From the NCBI GenBank assembly GCA_050297855.1, contig JBNKTC010000013.1, positions 1-64,000 on the forward strand: a DNA stretch of 64,000 nt, in the 5' to 3' direction. Below, in pieces: positions 1 through 8,960 of this stretch; position 1 is the first letter of the stretch, and each line of letters starts with the position of its first letter. Position numbers and translations under genes: made by a program. The notes beneath the pieces were generated by a model. The model was given only the letters and a program-made list of their open reading frames with translations, did not search any database and was not told the origin of the DNA. This stretch comes from SZUA-545 sp050297855 (GTDB lineage: Bacteria; Campylobacterota; Campylobacteria; Campylobacterales; SZUA-545).

Positions 1-807
1 TCAAAACCCGACAGTCAATGTTTCGTTCTCATCATACCCGATACGGATATCGTCCAGATACCACGCAAACGGTTCCAAGTCGGTTTCGGGGTCTTGGATG
101 AGAGCAAAATTATTGTTGATATAAGTGGCATCCATGTAAATCCCCGTGGAGTAGATGTTATTATCAAGCTTTTCCCGCACATTAACCGGTATATTATTAA
201 TCAACGTGCTGCCATCTACGGGAACCATTTCATTTTCTTGGTATACCCGGATATTCAACAGCGGGTTTTCCCTGTTTTTAACGGACATCTCCACCCTGTA
301 CCAGACATTTTCAATTATTTTACTGGGATTAACAATTGTTTTAAAGTCACTAGAACCTGAAACTAAAACACCTGATGACTTATCAATATAGAGATAAAAC
401 CCCCCCGGCAAAGCGGGAGAAACAGTTATCAACGTATCCGAAGACGAATACTTAAAATAAAACTGCATATACGCCGGTTTGGAAAGGTCTTCATTTTTTA
501 CTTTTAGAGCATAGTATGCTGCATAATATGGATCGTTGCTGGTATGGATGCTTTTGGTTTTTAGGCAGTGATCCCCCTGAATACAGCCCTGGTCGGTGAC
601 ATAGCTGCTCATGTATGCGACAGTCCCGACATGCCTGTCCCACGGAAAGGTCATGTCGAGGTCGCCCACGGCATTCTCTTCGAAATTCTCGTGGAGAAGG
701 ACAGAGGGGCTTGGTGTCGCTGTGCCTACCGTCTCCCTGCTGTCGCAGCCGGTAAGGAAGAAAAGTATCGGAACGATGCAGGGAGTAAGCCATTTTGCGT
801 TAATCAC
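1..807 (-). CDS. putative lipoprotein with lectin/jelly-roll-like body
   Basis: About 268 residues. I start it at a GTG (807-805) that overlaps the stop of the upstream gene (GTGATTAA) and has AAGGA five bases before it; a longer reading would run inside the upstream gene. The N-terminus is a lipoprotein signal with lipobox LTGC near residue 21, so the protein is probably anchored to the inner or outer membrane facing the periplasm or outside. The rest is rich in beta-strand-like segments, and the C-terminus (FAWYLDDIRIGYDE) resembles the closing strands of concanavalin/LamG-like carbohydrate-binding or polysaccharide-lyase-like folds. That fold is inference. Translationally coupled to the transglutaminase-like lipoprotein, so they probably act together on the cell surface. 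Confidence 0.7.
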   Translation of the reverse strand: MINAKWLTPCIVPILFFLTGCDSRETVGTATPSPSVLLHENFEENAVGDLDMTFPWDRHVGTVAYMSSYVTDQGCIQGDHCLKTKSIHTSNDPYYAAYYALKVKNEDLSKPAYMQFYFKYSSSDTLITVSPALPGGFYLYIDKSSGVLVSGSSDFKTIVNPSKIIENVWYRVEMSVKNRENPLLNIRVYQENEMVPVDGSTLINNIPVNVREKLDNNIYSTGIYMDATYINNNFALIQDPETDLEPFAWYLDDIRIGYDENETLTVGF

Positions 808-3115
808 AGATATCCTTGTAGAGCGTTTTGGAGCTCCAATGGTTTTTTCCTGTTTCAAAACATTTTTCTCCGTTTTTGTAGTTTTGGATTTTTTTGCCGG
901 GGTTGCCCCACTGGTCCGACCAGGGGATGGCCCAGTATCGGCCCTCTTTGTCGTTCCACACATTGCTCACCCTGTGGTTATAGCGTGAAAAGTTATTGTC
1001 CGAGCTGAAGTAGGTTTTCAGCGGGTGATAGTCCATCAGTCTGTAGCGGTTTTGGTATACGACGACGTTGAAGCTGTGCCCGCCTTCGTTGGTTCCCTGG
1101 AAAAAGCCGCTTAACGGGTCCGATTCGGGGATATTCTCCGTCGGCACGGTAAAGCTTTCCGAGTCATCCTGCGGGGCGGTATCAGCGGGAACCGATGTGG
1201 CGGTCGAATCGCCGTCCCGCTCCCACGTAATATCGACGGTCACTGATGTGCCATCGGTTTTAACACTTACGCCCGTCCTGTCCGAAAGCCAGGAAGATCC
1301 TCCGGGAATGATCCTTCCTTCCGCATCGGTCGCATGCCAGTAGTCGTGTACGTCATCTGCGGCTCCACCGCTGCTTGTATCCGTACACCCTCCGGGATTC
1401 GGACAGTTCCCGTCTGTCGTCCAGTACCATTCATCCGCCGTAGTGTTATCCTCTGTATTGCTGTCCGCTATGGTACTGTTGTCTTCGGAGGGATCATAGG
1501 GTTGGGTCAGTTCCGCATAATAATCGGCATTATAAATACAAGAGGCCGCCACCCCCATATTCCTGGCCAAAGCCGCCCTGAAGATCGCGAAATCTTCGCA
1601 GTCGCCGCAGTAGCGACCCGTTATCCTTTCATTGTTTTCTCCCCTGTAGTGGGTATAAGTTTGATTACAATCTTGTTTTGCTTGAGCTGATTCATCTGGA
1701 TACCCTTTTCTCTGCCCCGAATGTAGAACTGTCTTAACAGGTTTTTGTAGACCAAACCACTCTTCGCCACTTGCACTATCATCGAGCATATACGCCATGT
1801 ATTTATACACATAGTAGTTTGCTGCCTCCAGTTTTTCATCCGCCGTATCGATCGCGTCGACCGTTATGTTTTTAAGCGTGGCATACTCCCGCAGGGCTTC
1901 GTCGACTACGGGTTGAAACTCGTCGGAATAATAGGTCGTCTCCCAGATGCTGTCCTGCCCGATCTCGTTTTCGGGGACCAGGCAGTTGAAACATTCGTTG
2001 CCGCAGACGCCCCCGCAGTCGATACCTGCTTCGTCCTGGTTTTGCAGGCCGTCGTTGCACGTCGGTTTCGAAGCCAGCAGGTATTTGGAGAAGTGTTCGA
2101 TCTTTGCATAGACGATATTGTTCTGTTCGCTGACAAATCTCGGGATTTTTTCCCATTTGTTCGTTGCTTCGTTCAGATACAGCACAACCAGGTTTTTTTC
2201 AAGGCCCAGTTTTTTGACTTCCGTTTCGTCGTATGCCATCGCAACGATGACGGGCTCTTCAAATGTCTGCCCGTCCGGACCGAACTCATACACCGTACCG
2301 ATCGGCTCCAGGTTTTCCGTGTATTCCCCGCCCACTTCCGTCGCATTCAGCTCTTCAACGGTAATCAAGACTTCGTTTTGCAGTGCGTTTTCGGGAATGG
2401 AGAGCGTCACTTTGCCGTCTTCGGTGGATACGCTTCCCCCTTCGGCTTTGACCTTCCCGCCCGCATCGACTTCCTGGACTCCTTCGATCTTGATAGTCGG
2501 CTTCATGGAGAAACCTTTGCCGAATACATACCCGAGGGTACTCGCCAGGTCGATCTTCAGCTTGATTTCGACGACCTTGCCTTCCTGTATCTCAAAAGAG
2601 GAGACCAGTTTGACCCCCGTCTGCTCCCCGCTGGGTATCTCCAGATGGTACGGATACCCGGCGACATGGATCTCGCTCTTTTCTCCCAGCATCAAACGGA
2701 TCTGGGTGTAGGACCCAACCGGCATCACATCGTTAAACAGCATCGAAGCCACACCGTTTTGAAGCTCCAGCAGATCGATCCGCTGCGTCCGGTTGTCGAG
2801 TACGATCCAGCCGTCCTCCTCCGTATGCGCCTCGATACTCTGCACATCCAGGAAGACATTCTCAATATCGAATTTCTCGAAAAGATTATCCGAGTTGTTG
2901 ATGGGTTGTGCACGTTTTGACGACGTGGTCTTGGAACCATCGGGGATCAAGTTGGAAACCGCCAGGTTGATTTTGAGTTTTTTGTCTTTGCTGTCGACAA
3001 GAGAATAATCGGAAAGATTTTTTTTGCCGTTGTTTTCCGATCTGTTGTTCTCCGACGAACACGAAACGAGAAAGAAAACGGAAAGAAATGCTATGACCTG
3101 TATTGCTTTTAACAC
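800..3115 (-). CDS. large lipoprotein with DUF4382-like and transglutaminase-like domains
   Basis: 771 residues from a GTG start preceded by AAGGA at seven bases. Lipobox VSCS at about residue 19 marks a lipoprotein. Residues ~45-215 look like a DUF4382-type beta domain; ~220-345 has the IPENAL-type pattern of a ZU5-like domain; ~350-375 is a Cys-rich CNDGLQNQDEAGIDCGG segment common in surface proteins; ~490-620 is a transglutaminase/BTLCP-like cysteine-protease fold with candidate nucleophile in YCGDCEDF (~505) and catalytic His in DYWHAT (~593). Transglutaminase-like domains of this type usually act as peptidases or cross-linkers in the envelope; substrate unknown. Overlaps the next lipoprotein gene by 8 bases. 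Confidence 0.75.
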   Translation of the reverse strand: MLKAIQVIAFLSVFFLVSCSSENNRSENNGKKNLSDYSLVDSKDKKLKINLAVSNLIPDGSKTTSSKRAQPINNSDNLFEKFDIENVFLDVQSIEAHTEEDGWIVLDNRTQRIDLLELQNGVASMLFNDVMPVGSYTQIRLMLGEKSEIHVAGYPYHLEIPSGEQTGVKLVSSFEIQEGKVVEIKLKIDLASTLGYVFGKGFSMKPTIKIEGVQEVDAGGKVKAEGGSVSTEDGKVTLSIPENALQNEVLITVEELNATEVGGEYTENLEPIGTVYEFGPDGQTFEEPVIVAMAYDETEVKKLGLEKNLVVLYLNEATNKWEKIPRFVSEQNNIVYAKIEHFSKYLLASKPTCNDGLQNQDEAGIDCGGVCGNECFNCLVPENEIGQDSIWETTYYSDEFQPVVDEALREYATLKNITVDAIDTADEKLEAANYYVYKYMAYMLDDSASGEEWFGLQKPVKTVLHSGQRKGYPDESAQAKQDCNQTYTHYRGENNERITGRYCGDCEDFAIFRAALARNMGVAASCIYNADYYAELTQPYDPSEDNSTIADSNTEDNTTADEWYWTTDGNCPNPGGCTDTSSGGAADDVHDYWHATDAEGRIIPGGSSWLSDRTGVSVKTDGTSVTVDITWERDGDSTATSVPADTAPQDDSESFTVPTENIPESDPLSGFFQGTNEGGHSFNVVVYQNRYRLMDYHPLKTYFSSDNNFSRYNHRVSNVWNDKEGRYWAIPWSDQWGNPGKKIQNYKNGEKCFETGKNHWSSKTLYKDICD

Positions 3116-3394
3116 TATATTATCCTTAGTATATTTTTTAATGTAAAACTAAATACTTTTGGAAAGCTACCAGAAAACTTAATAAAATTCCAGTGTAATT
3201 TAATTAATTAGAAGAATTTAATTTTTTATTCATTCTTCATTTATTCGGCGTTACAAAAGTAAACACAAGGTAAACAAAAAGTATGAAAACGGTAAATGAA
3301 TTTTTTTGTTTGCGAGGTACTGATTAGATTTTTTTATTACGTTGAATAGAGTAGACTAACATCATTTATTAATACTCTATATAGGATCACACAT

Positions 3395-4828
3395 ATGCGT
3401 ATATTACCCTTGATGCTGTTGAGCATACTTTTTTTCAGTGCCTGCGGCAAAAGCCCCGAACCCAAGAAAGAGACCGTCGCGGACGTCATTCCCGTGACGA
3501 TGGCCAATATGCGCGGCCACCAGGCCCTTTATAACGAAGGGTGGTTTGTCGTCACCTCCACCAAAGATGCCTTTGCCTATGCCAAGGAGAAAGCGGTGAT
3601 CCGTTCGGGCGAGGCGATCGCACTGGCACAGGAGTCCATCGCTTCCCACACCGCGCAGTACGGTAAGGATATCTCAGGCGATGTCACCCATGCGGGCGAG
3701 ACGGGAAAGGCGGTGTTCGAGACCGGAACGGAAAACACCGGGGCAATTTTGCGCACCACCCACACCCTGGCCTCCGCCCAGGTCGACTTTGCCGCTGAGA
3801 ACTTTCAAAAGGCGTGGGAGCGGTTTGTCCACGGAAATATCTACCTGGCCGAGCGGACCGCGGATGACCGTGCGCAGCTGCGTAAAGCATACGGGGACTA
3901 TTTTGACAATCTCAGCGAGGATTTTAGCGACATCTACGATATTGCAGCAGGAATCAACAGCGATTTCGGCGAGAAGATCGCCGCCACATGGGACGGGGCG
4001 ATCGACGAGGCGGGCAGGGCCTTCCGGGAAGAGTACGAAGAGTCCGGGGAAAACCCCAATACACTGGTGGCTCTCGTAGATATCCTGCAAGGGTATGCCA
4101 AGTCGCTCTATATCGGCTTTGTCCGTCCCACGGCCAAGACGGTGGCTGACGGGGTTGCAACCGGCGGGAAGAACGCCGGGAAAATCCTCTTCCTTCCCGT
4201 GGCCGCCGTGACGTCAGTAACGGGGCGGACCGTGCAGTCGGTGGGGCTGACGCTCTATTACACGACCAAGGTCGGTATCAAGATCGTTTCGCCCACGGTG
4301 GAAGCAGGCTTTTTGAGCGGAATGTCGATCCTCTCTTTGAGTGCTGCTCCCGTCACCTATGTGGCGGGCGGCTCCATCGGGGCGGTTAACCAGGTGGCCA
4401 TGACGGCGGCGGCCCCGGCGGCGGCCGCGGGAGAGGGTGCTGTGACAACGACGCTTGATACGGCGAAATATGTCACCTTTGTCGCCTACGACGCGGTTGC
4501 AGGTACGACCAAGGTAGTCTTTAACCAGGCGGCTTCAGGTGTAGTACTCGGATACAACGCCCTGACGGCTATCCCGACCCACCTCGTGATGGCGGCGGGG
4601 GATGCGGCCTTTTTCCTGGCGTGGGACGGGCCCAATCTCGTCGTAGCAATGGCCGAAGGACGGGTCGACGGTTTCTCCACGGGTGATCTCCCGGTCGGGA
4701 CCGTGGTGGATCTGAAGAGTCTGCAGGAACAAAAAGGGATGAAGGTCAAGATCATCTCCGATGACCCGGGCGTCATCAAAAAGGTGCTCGAAAGTGTACC
4801 GGATGACATGCGGGTAAAAGGAGAGTAG
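3395..4828 (+). CDS. Ala/Gly/Val-rich lipoprotein, paralogue of the next gene
   Basis: 477 residues. Signal peptide with lipobox FSAC (Cys ~17). The N-terminal half is helical and acidic with tryptophan-containing stretches; residues ~240-420 are unusually rich in Val, Gly and Ala with small-residue repeats resembling glycine-zipper membrane-associating segments. The C-terminal ~70 residues (DLPVGTVVDLKSL, then VIKKVLESVPDDM) align by eye with the end of the following gene, so the two are paralogues. I do not recognise a named family. RBS AGGA lies eight bases before ATG after a 280-base AT-rich intergenic region that probably holds the promoter. Confidence 0.7.
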   Translation: MRILPLMLLSILFFSACGKSPEPKKETVADVIPVTMANMRGHQALYNEGWFVVTSTKDAFAYAKEKAVIRSGEAIALAQESIASHTAQYGKDISGDVTHAGETGKAVFETGTENTGAILRTTHTLASAQVDFAAENFQKAWERFVHGNIYLAERTADDRAQLRKAYGDYFDNLSEDFSDIYDIAAGINSDFGEKIAATWDGAIDEAGRAFREEYEESGENPNTLVALVDILQGYAKSLYIGFVRPTAKTVADGVATGGKNAGKILFLPVAAVTSVTGRTVQSVGLTLYYTTKVGIKIVSPTVEAGFLSGMSILSLSAAPVTYVAGGSIGAVNQVAMTAAAPAAAAGEGAVTTTLDTAKYVTFVAYDAVAGTTKVVFNQAASGVVLGYNALTAIPTHLVMAAGDAAFFLAWDGPNLVVAMAEGRVDGFSTGDLPVGTVVDLKSLQEQKGMKVKIISDDPGVIKKVLESVPDDMRVKGE

Positions 4829-6658
4829 ATGCGACGAACACTCATAATGCTTGCAGGATTGCTACTGCTTGGCGGGTGCGCCGCCTCGAGCAAGGACGAT
4901 CCGCTCAGGAATACTAAAAAACTGGTGACTAAGGGCCACGTCAGTCTCTATGAAAACGGTGCGTTCCAGGTTCCCCACACCTCACTCAAGCTGATCCCGG
5001 CCGGACCGGAACCGCTGGAGCTGGCCCAGGAGCTGGTGGGGATCCGTGCGCGTGCATCCTTTCAGCAGGCACTCAAGGAGGCCAAAGAATCGGTCTACAT
5101 CATCCCCGAAGGAAGCCGCTTCTCCCTTGAACTGGCCGAGGCGATCTATGGCGGGGCATCCGAAACCGGTGAGGCAGTGACGGATAAGACACGTCAGGCA
5201 GGGACTTGGATCATCGACAAGTCTTACCGTCACGCTATTGACAAAATCCTGAATGCCCCCCAAAGCGGCATGGAAGCGGGCAAGGCGACCTATGCCCTCG
5301 GTGACGAGATGGAAAACTCGATGTATATGGATGCGGATGCGTTTCTCGAAAGCAGCAAAAAATCATCCGGCGAGACGCTGGATGCAACGGTGTCACTGAG
5401 CGGTGATATCAGTGAAGAGAGCGGGGAAGGGGCAGCTGAGAAGTTCTACTGGGCAGCGGAGACCTTTATCGGCGGCTATGCCGTGCTGCCTGAAAAACTC
5501 TCCGAGCGCGGGGCAAAGATCGCCGACGCGGCGGACGGGGAGAAGTTCGGCAAGGCCTTTGACGAGGCGTGGGATATACGAGAAGAGCATTCGGTCTACT
5601 TTGCCGACCTGTTTGGGTCAGCCATCAGCGACTACGGGACCAATGTGGGGAAAAGCCTGGGCAAGGCCAAGGACGCTTTTGTCAACTCCTACGAAGACGA
5701 GGGGGTGATCTTCGCTTCCCTCAAGTCCATGCGCTGGGCGCTGCACGCCCTTGTATACAACGGGGTCATCGAACCCATCGGCAAGATGACCGTGGGGGCG
5801 GTTGGTTATGTGAGTGTCAACGGGGTGGTCTTCCCTGTCACGCTGGCAGTGAAGGAGGGGTTTGCTCTGACCGAGGTGGCTGTAGAAGTGACCTACAACA
5901 GTGCGGCAGGTGTCTATGAGATCACCGCACCTACCGTGGGCGCTGCAGTAGCCGGGGTATTGGGCAGTGTGGAGTATGTCGGCGGCAAGGCGGTTGCGGG
6001 GGCAACCCTGGCCGGTGGTGCGACACTCAGTGCCGCCCAGCGCGTCGGGGGCTATGTGCCCGCCGGGGTCGCGATGGCGGGCGGTTTCGTCTCGGGCAAA
6101 AGCATCAAATACATCGGCGTCCCCCTGGCAACGGCAGGCGTGACACTGGGTGAAGCGAGCTACGGCGTCGTAGCCGGAACCGCCGGGGCTGTTGCTGGCG
6201 GTACGGTCCTGGTGGCCGGTGAGACGGCGGGGGCCGGGGCCAAGGTCGTCGGCGGTGCAGCGGGCGGCGCGGTCCTGGTAGGCGGTACGGCGGTATCGGT
6301 AGCCGCCGGAGCCGGGATCGGGGCGTATCAACTCTCCAAAGCGGTCGTTGTCCCCACGGGTTATACCGTCGGCAGCGGGATCGTGCTGGGCTACGGCACC
6401 ACCTCCCAGCTGGCCGCCCACTCCATCCTGGCTGTCTCCGACGCCTCCTACCTGGTCCTCTCGCTTGAGGGCCCCAAATGGGTCATCTATGCCGTCAGCG
6501 GCAACCTGCCCGACAGCGACAAGGTAGCTCCGGGAAGCGTCGTGGACCTGGAAGGAATGAAAGAACACGGCGAGACGATCCGCTACCTGCCCGTCAGCGA
6601 AGGGGAGATGGAGAAGGTGGTGGCGAAGCTGCCGGAGGATCTTCCTACAGGGAAGTAA
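4829..6658 (+). CDS. Gly/Ala/Val-rich lipoprotein, paralogue of the preceding gene
   Basis: 609 residues, starting one base after the upstream stop with its RBS (AAAGGAG) inside the upstream gene, so the two are translationally coupled. Lipobox LGGC near residue 17. The first ~300 residues are helical; ~330-560 are a long stretch of Gly-, Ala- and Val-rich repeats (VAGGTVLVAGETAGAG-like) without charged residues for long runs, reminiscent of glycine-zipper or pore-forming/outer-membrane-associated segments. The tail (GSVVDLEGMKEHG, VVAKLPEDL) matches the paralogue. Function unknown; a membrane-inserting or surface-exposed role is inferred only from composition. Confidence 0.7.
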   Translation: MRRTLIMLAGLLLLGGCAASSKDDPLRNTKKLVTKGHVSLYENGAFQVPHTSLKLIPAGPEPLELAQELVGIRARASFQQALKEAKESVYIIPEGSRFSLELAEAIYGGASETGEAVTDKTRQAGTWIIDKSYRHAIDKILNAPQSGMEAGKATYALGDEMENSMYMDADAFLESSKKSSGETLDATVSLSGDISEESGEGAAEKFYWAAETFIGGYAVLPEKLSERGAKIADAADGEKFGKAFDEAWDIREEHSVYFADLFGSAISDYGTNVGKSLGKAKDAFVNSYEDEGVIFASLKSMRWALHALVYNGVIEPIGKMTVGAVGYVSVNGVVFPVTLAVKEGFALTEVAVEVTYNSAAGVYEITAPTVGAAVAGVLGSVEYVGGKAVAGATLAGGATLSAAQRVGGYVPAGVAMAGGFVSGKSIKYIGVPLATAGVTLGEASYGVVAGTAGAVAGGTVLVAGETAGAGAKVVGGAAGGAVLVGGTAVSVAAGAGIGAYQLSKAVVVPTGYTVGSGIVLGYGTTSQLAAHSILAVSDASYLVLSLEGPKWVIYAVSGNLPDSDKVAPGSVVDLEGMKEHGETIRYLPVSEGEMEKVVAKLPEDLPTGK

Positions 6659-6676
6659 AAACAATAAGGAGTTTCA

Positions 6677-7666
6677 ATGGGCTGGAAAGGTACTGTTCGA
6701 TCTATCGGAGCCGCTGTTAGAGCTGCTGAAAGAGATGCAAAGCGTCGGCAGCATGAGCTGGAAAAACGAAATAAACAATATGAGAAAATGCAGGAGCTTG
6801 AACAAGCAGCCTATGAAGTCGAAGTTTATGAAAATCATATTGATTTCATCCAATCATTGCATAAAGAGTGCAGTGATCCTATAGATTGGGGATCAATAGT
6901 ATCTTCACCCGAACCACAAAAACCAGAAAACACTAAAACGTGTGAACAAGCGGCAAAAGCAAAAGCGGAAAAATATCGTCCCGGATTCTTTGATAGGCTT
7001 TTCAAAAGGGAAGAAAAGCAACGGAAACGACTAGAAGAGAATATTGTTAAAGCAAAAATGGAAGATGAAAATGAGTATTCCCAGAAAGTCAGCTCCTGGG
7101 AAACTGATTGGACAGATTGGAATGAAAGTGTACAGATAGCTCAACAAATTCTCGATGGGAATGATGAAGCAAAAGTTCAAGCTATAAAAGAATTTGATCC
7201 TTTTTCAGAAATTTCTTCTCTTGGTTCCAGTCTGTCCATTTCGATAAGCGACAACTCGATAATTGAAGCAACTGTGCATATTCATGGAGAAGAGATCATC
7301 CCCGGTGAAATGAAAAGTTTATTGAAAAGTGGCCGCTTATCTACAAAGAAAATGCCAAAAGGTCAGTTCAACGAACTTTATCAGGATTATGTTTGCAGCG
7401 GGGTGTTAAGAGTCGCAAACGAATTATTTGCATTGCTTCCGGAAAAAATGGTCATAGTGACGGCCGTGGATGAATTATTGAATACAAAAACAGGACATTT
7501 GGAAAAATCTCCAATTTTATCTGCATGCATATCACGGAGCACACTGGAATCACTCAATATGGATATGATTGACCCATCAGATTCTATGGGAAACTTTATT
7601 CATAATATGTCTTTCAAAAAGACGACGGGCTTTGACGCCGTAGAGCGGGTAGTTTGTCCAGTCTGA
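6677..7666 (+). CDS. coiled-coil hypothetical protein, AT-richer than neighbours
   Basis: 329 residues with RBS AAGGAG before ATG. No signal peptide. The N-terminus (MGWKGTVRSIGAAVRAAERD) leads into a long charged helix/coiled coil to ~residue 45, a second charged Lys/Glu helix at ~100-140, and a C-terminal alpha/beta domain with no motif I can name. Codon use is AT-rich (AAA, GAA, ATT) compared with the GC-rich genes on both sides, which suggests separate acquisition. It follows the two lipoproteins in the same direction (18-base gap) and may be cotranscribed. The opening sequence resembles a widespread family of uncharacterised cytoplasmic proteins, but I assign no function. Confidence 0.65.
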   Translation: MGWKGTVRSIGAAVRAAERDAKRRQHELEKRNKQYEKMQELEQAAYEVEVYENHIDFIQSLHKECSDPIDWGSIVSSPEPQKPENTKTCEQAAKAKAEKYRPGFFDRLFKREEKQRKRLEENIVKAKMEDENEYSQKVSSWETDWTDWNESVQIAQQILDGNDEAKVQAIKEFDPFSEISSLGSSLSISISDNSIIEATVHIHGEEIIPGEMKSLLKSGRLSTKKMPKGQFNELYQDYVCSGVLRVANELFALLPEKMVIVTAVDELLNTKTGHLEKSPILSACISRSTLESLNMDMIDPSDSMGNFIHNMSFKKTTGFDAVERVVCPV

Positions 7667-7669
7667 AAT

Positions 7670-7957
7670 CTATTTCAAAAACTCCAGCTCCGGCGATGTC
7701 ATCGTCGGGAGAAATTCGGTGATCTCGTACTCGGCTATCTCCAACGTGTAAAACGGGTCTTTGGTGATGGCCGCTTCAACCGCTTCGCGGGAGTCGGCAC
7801 GGGCCAGGATGATCCCGCCGGTCCGGGGATTTTTACGTCCCGAGGCGAGGAAAAGGCCCGCGGCGTACTGCGCTTTGAGGTAAGCGACGTGCTCTTCCAG
7901 GTGGGCATCGACCGTTTCGAGCGGTTTTTTATATGTCAGTGAGATGATAAACAAAAC
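7670..7957 (-). CDS. YciI-like domain protein
   Basis: 95 residues, opening MFIISLTYKKPLETVDAHLE, the classic start of YciI-like ferredoxin-fold proteins. I place the start at a TTG (7957-7955) because AAAGGA stands six bases upstream; an upstream extension would overlap the preceding gene and lacks family similarity. YciI-like proteins are small dimers with a His-Asp-containing active site, and are often accessory to sigma-factor or degradative operons; here H17 (DAHLEEH) is present. It follows the DUF1330 gene and the TetR regulator on the same strand, so it probably belongs to the TetR-controlled unit. Ends three bases from the convergent coiled-coil gene. Confidence 0.75.
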   Translation of the reverse strand, partial: VLFIISLTYKKPLETVDAHLEEHVAYLKAQYAAGLFLASGRKNPRTGGIILARADSREAVEAAITKDPFYTLEIAEYEITEFLPTMTSPELEFLK

Positions 7958-7977
7958 GGTTCCTTTCTGTTTGGGGA

Positions 7978-8259
7978 TTATCCGTACACATGCAGGATAA
8001 TCTCCGCCCCTTTTTCCCGTATCGGTACGATGCTTTGATATTCTGTTGAGTTGAACCACTCCCTGGCCAGGTCGCGGGAATCAAATTCGATCGCTACGAT
8101 GTCGGGATAGTCGGTCGTGCCGACAAACGAATCGATCCGGCTGCCGCGCAACAGTATCTTTGCTCCATAGGGCTCCAGGGTTGTCTGGACTCTGTTTTTG
8201 TAATCCAGCCATTTTTCCTGATCGGTGATGCGGATCTGTCCGATAACGTAAACGCTCAT
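7978..8259 (-). CDS. DUF1330 family protein
   Basis: 93 residues with the DUF1330 ferredoxin-like fold pattern: MSVYVIGQIRITD at the start, a central RGSRIDSFVG, and EFDSRDLAREWFNS, where family members carry an active-site-like surface. The biochemical role of DUF1330 is not established. Located six bases downstream of the TetR gene and 20 bases upstream of the YciI-like gene, giving a compact TetR-DUF1330-YciI operon. Confidence 0.8.
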   Translation of the reverse strand: MSVYVIGQIRITDQEKWLDYKNRVQTTLEPYGAKILLRGSRIDSFVGTTDYPDIVAIEFDSRDLAREWFNSTEYQSIVPIREKGAEIILHVYG

Positions 8260-8265
8260 TTGTGC

Positions 8266-8859
8266 TTATCCTTCATTTTTGTTTTTGTCGTTTTGAAAAT
8301 TCCTAAGATGCTGGGTCAGCATCTCCACCACATCCAGGTAATCCTGGGCATCTCCCGATGCCTTGGCCGAGAGGATGGCCCCTTCCAAAACCGTGACCGA
8401 ATAGAGCGCCAGTTTTCCGGTGTCGCAGGGGGCGAGTTCCCCTGCTTCCAGTGCCTTGTCGTAGATCAGTTTAAACGCCCCCCGAAATCTGATATAACTC
8501 TCTTTGAGCGCCTGATCGAAATCCGCGTCCAGGTTGGACATCTCCTGGACCAGGTTGGCCAGGGGACAGCCGCGTTTGAAGTCGCGGTAGCTCGTATCGC
8601 GCAGCATATTGTAGAGGCGGGGAAGATAGGGGGGCTCGCCTTCGGCGATGGCAAGGTAGCGGCTGCCGAAGCGTTCGCGCATCTTTTCGCGCAAGGCGGT
8701 GAGGGCCATCTCTTTTTTGTTGGCGAAGAAGTGGTACATAGAACCCTTGTGAACGCCTGCCGCTTTGAGGATATCCGCCAGGGCAGCACCCTGGTAGCCG
8801 TGGGAGTAGACCGTTTCGAAGGTCGCGTCGATCAGTTTTTGCCGTGTTGTCTCTTTCAT
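8266..8859 (-). CDS. TetR/AcrR family transcriptional regulator
   Basis: 197 residues. The N-terminal helix-turn-helix (residues ~5-50: RQKLIDATFETVYSHGYQGA, then ADILKAAGVHKGSMYHFFANK) is textbook TetR. The C-terminal part is a ligand/dimerisation domain of the TetR_C type. It is transcribed divergently from the carboxymuconolactone decarboxylase-like gene, and the gap between them carries two 16-bp palindromes that are almost certainly its operators, so it probably represses both itself and the right-hand genes until an electrophile or aromatic ligand binds. The ligand is not deducible. Confidence 0.9.
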   Translation of the reverse strand: MKETTRQKLIDATFETVYSHGYQGAALADILKAAGVHKGSMYHFFANKKEMALTALREKMRERFGSRYLAIAEGEPPYLPRLYNMLRDTSYRDFKRGCPLANLVQEMSNLDADFDQALKESYIRFRGAFKLIYDKALEAGELAPCDTGKLALYSVTVLEGAILSAKASGDAQDYLDVVEMLTQHLRNFQNDKNKNEG

Positions 8860-8888
8860 GGGAAGATTATAGCATAAAAATCAATGAC

Positions 8889-8938
8889 TTGACCAATCGG
8901 TCAAATTGCGTTACAATTCAACTTGACCGATTGGTCAA
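8889..8938. promoter_or_regulatory. twin TetR operators over a symmetric divergent promoter
   Basis: TTGACCAATCGGTCAA (8889-8904) and TTGACCGATTGGTCAA (8923-8938) are each inverted repeats with a four-base centre, and are exact reverse complements of each other, 34 bases apart. On the plus strand TTGACC (8889-8894), 17 bases, TACAAT (8912-8917) form a good sigma-70 promoter. On the minus strand TTGACC (8938-8933), 17 bases, TGTAAC (8915-8910) form a weaker one. Each -35 box is part of one operator, so bound repressor would block both directions. Confidence 0.85.
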
Positions 8939-8960
8939 CTCTTAACGAATAAGGATTGAC

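Noticed and set aside
1913..2920. Long frame on the plus strand opposite the transglutaminase-like gene
   Set aside because: Shadow of the GC-rich gene on the minus strand; no ribosome site and no family similarity.
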